DNA from: Ignavibacteriales bacterium
Lineage (GTDB): Bacteria; Bacteroidota; Ignavibacteria; T3Sed10-11
Length of the DNA stretch: 5,673 bases
Assembly (NCBI GenBank): GCA_003560935.1
Contig: PWJF01000084.1
Span: 1-5,673 of the forward strand
Direction: 5' to 3'
The notes beneath the pieces were generated by a model that had not been told where the DNA came from, did no database searches, and saw nothing but the letters and a program-made list of their open reading frames with translations. Positions 5,281 through 5,673 of the stretch are shown in pieces. The position numbers and the translations under genes were made by a program. The first letter of the stretch is position 1, and each line of letters begins with the position of its first letter.

Positions 5281-5673
5281 TCTTTCCAACCCTCACCCTC
5301 TGACCTCTGGATCCCATGTCCTCCTCCCCACAACATCTTAAACGAGTGCAACACAAACGGGAACAACGCGTCGAGCGATTCCGCAACTCCCTGCTTAGAT
5401 CCCGGTAAGTTAATAATGAGAGAATTCCCTCTGATGCCGGCCCTTCCCCGCGATAGCATCGAATATGGTGTTCGCTCCTGACCATAGGAGCGAAGTGCCT
5501 CGGGTATACCCGGTATCTCACGCTCGAAAATATCATTCATAACTTCGGGTGTAACGTCGCGCGGGCTCATCCCTGTCCCTCCCGTCGTCATAATGAGATC
5601 AAGTTTCATATCATCCGAATATTGGATTATCATTTTCTTGATCTCGTCCGGTTCGTCGGGGATAATTTTATAA
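5277..5673 (-). CDS. mogA: MogA/MoaB-type molybdopterin adenylyltransferase (partial, N-terminus beyond right edge)
   Basis: The frame is open from the right edge to the TGA at 5277, giving 131 complete codons. The first visible residues, YKIIPDEPDEIKK, are a typical MogA/MoaB stretch, so the gene runs past the window and the Met at 5633 is internal. Further signatures are LIMTTGGTGMSPRDVTPE (molybdopterin-binding TGGTG loop followed by DVTPE), REIPGIPEALRSYG, SMLSRGRAGIRG and LIINLPGSKQGVAESLDALFP. The Asp of DVTPE fits MogA-type enzymes, which adenylylate molybdopterin with ATP, better than E. coli MoaB. About 40-50 residues should be missing for a stand-alone enzyme of this family. FCB bacteria also have MoaC-MogA fusions, so the unseen upstream part could be a MoaC domain. 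It overlaps moeA by four bases. Confidence 0.93.
   Translation of the reverse strand, partial: YKIIPDEPDEIKKMIIQYSDDMKLDLIMTTGGTGMSPRDVTPEVMNDIFEREIPGIPEALRSYGQERTPYSMLSRGRAGIRGNSLIINLPGSKQGVAESLDALFPFVLHSFKMLWGGGHGIQRSEGEGWKE

Noticed and set aside
5273..5536. Minus-strand frame of 87 codons overlapping the mogA end
   Set aside because: It is out of frame with mogA, which carries the conserved motifs; its Arg/Cys/Ser-rich product looks like a frame-shift artefact.
1..5673. CRISPR arrays, insertion sequences, tRNA or rRNA genes
   Set aside because: I saw no spaced identical repeats, no transposase frames with terminal repeats, and no cloverleaf or rRNA-like sequence on either strand.

Overview
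The window looks like a piece of a bacterial chromosome, most likely from the Bacteroidota/Chlorobiota/Ignavibacteriota (FCB) side of the tree. The main clue is the left-edge gene, an Ig-like surface lipoprotein with the Cys-Ala...Gly-Gly-Pro...Asp..Pro-Pro start typical of FCB bacteria. Base composition is moderate. Some genes have a clear Shine-Dalgarno and there are E. coli-like TATAAT boxes, which fits Chlorobiota/Ignavibacteriota-like lineages better than classical Bacteroidia. This placement is an inference, not proof.

Layout, left to right. (1) Positions 1-1361, minus strand: the N-terminal 453 codons of a large Ig-like-domain lipoprotein that runs off the left edge. (2) Positions 1362-1437: a short divergent promoter region with two opposed TATAAT boxes. 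(3) Positions 1438-1731, plus strand: a small secreted heavy-metal-associated (HMA, MerP/CopZ-like) protein. Its TAG stop is followed in frame by 17 more Lys/Glu/Asp-rich codons, which suggests a lost or read-through C-terminal tail. (4) Positions 1786-1830: a G/C hairpin between convergent genes. (5) Positions 1831-5673, minus strand: a compact molybdenum cofactor (Moco) operon, transcribed right to left as mogA/moaB-type (5' end outside the window), moeA, a TauE/SafE (TSUP) membrane transporter, moaE and moaA. There is no gene-free stretch longer than 100 bases.

How the genes work together. MoaA, with MoaC (not seen here), makes cyclic pyranopterin monophosphate from GTP. MoaE, with MoaD (not seen here), adds the dithiolene sulfurs. 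The MogA-type protein adenylylates molybdopterin and MoeA inserts molybdate. The genes are tightly packed: mogA and moeA overlap by four bases (ATGA), moaE and moaA are two bases apart, and TSUP and moaE are 11 bases apart. The TSUP gene inside the operon suggests that anion export or import (sulfite or another sulfur oxyanion, or possibly an oxyanion linked to Moco) is co-expressed with cofactor synthesis. The 59-base gap before TSUP carries a degenerate 7-base-period repeat in place of a ribosome binding site.

No wholly new system stands out. The points most worth following up are the in-frame continuation past the HMA stop, the TSUP gene in the Moco operon, the missing moaC and moaD, and the heptad repeat.
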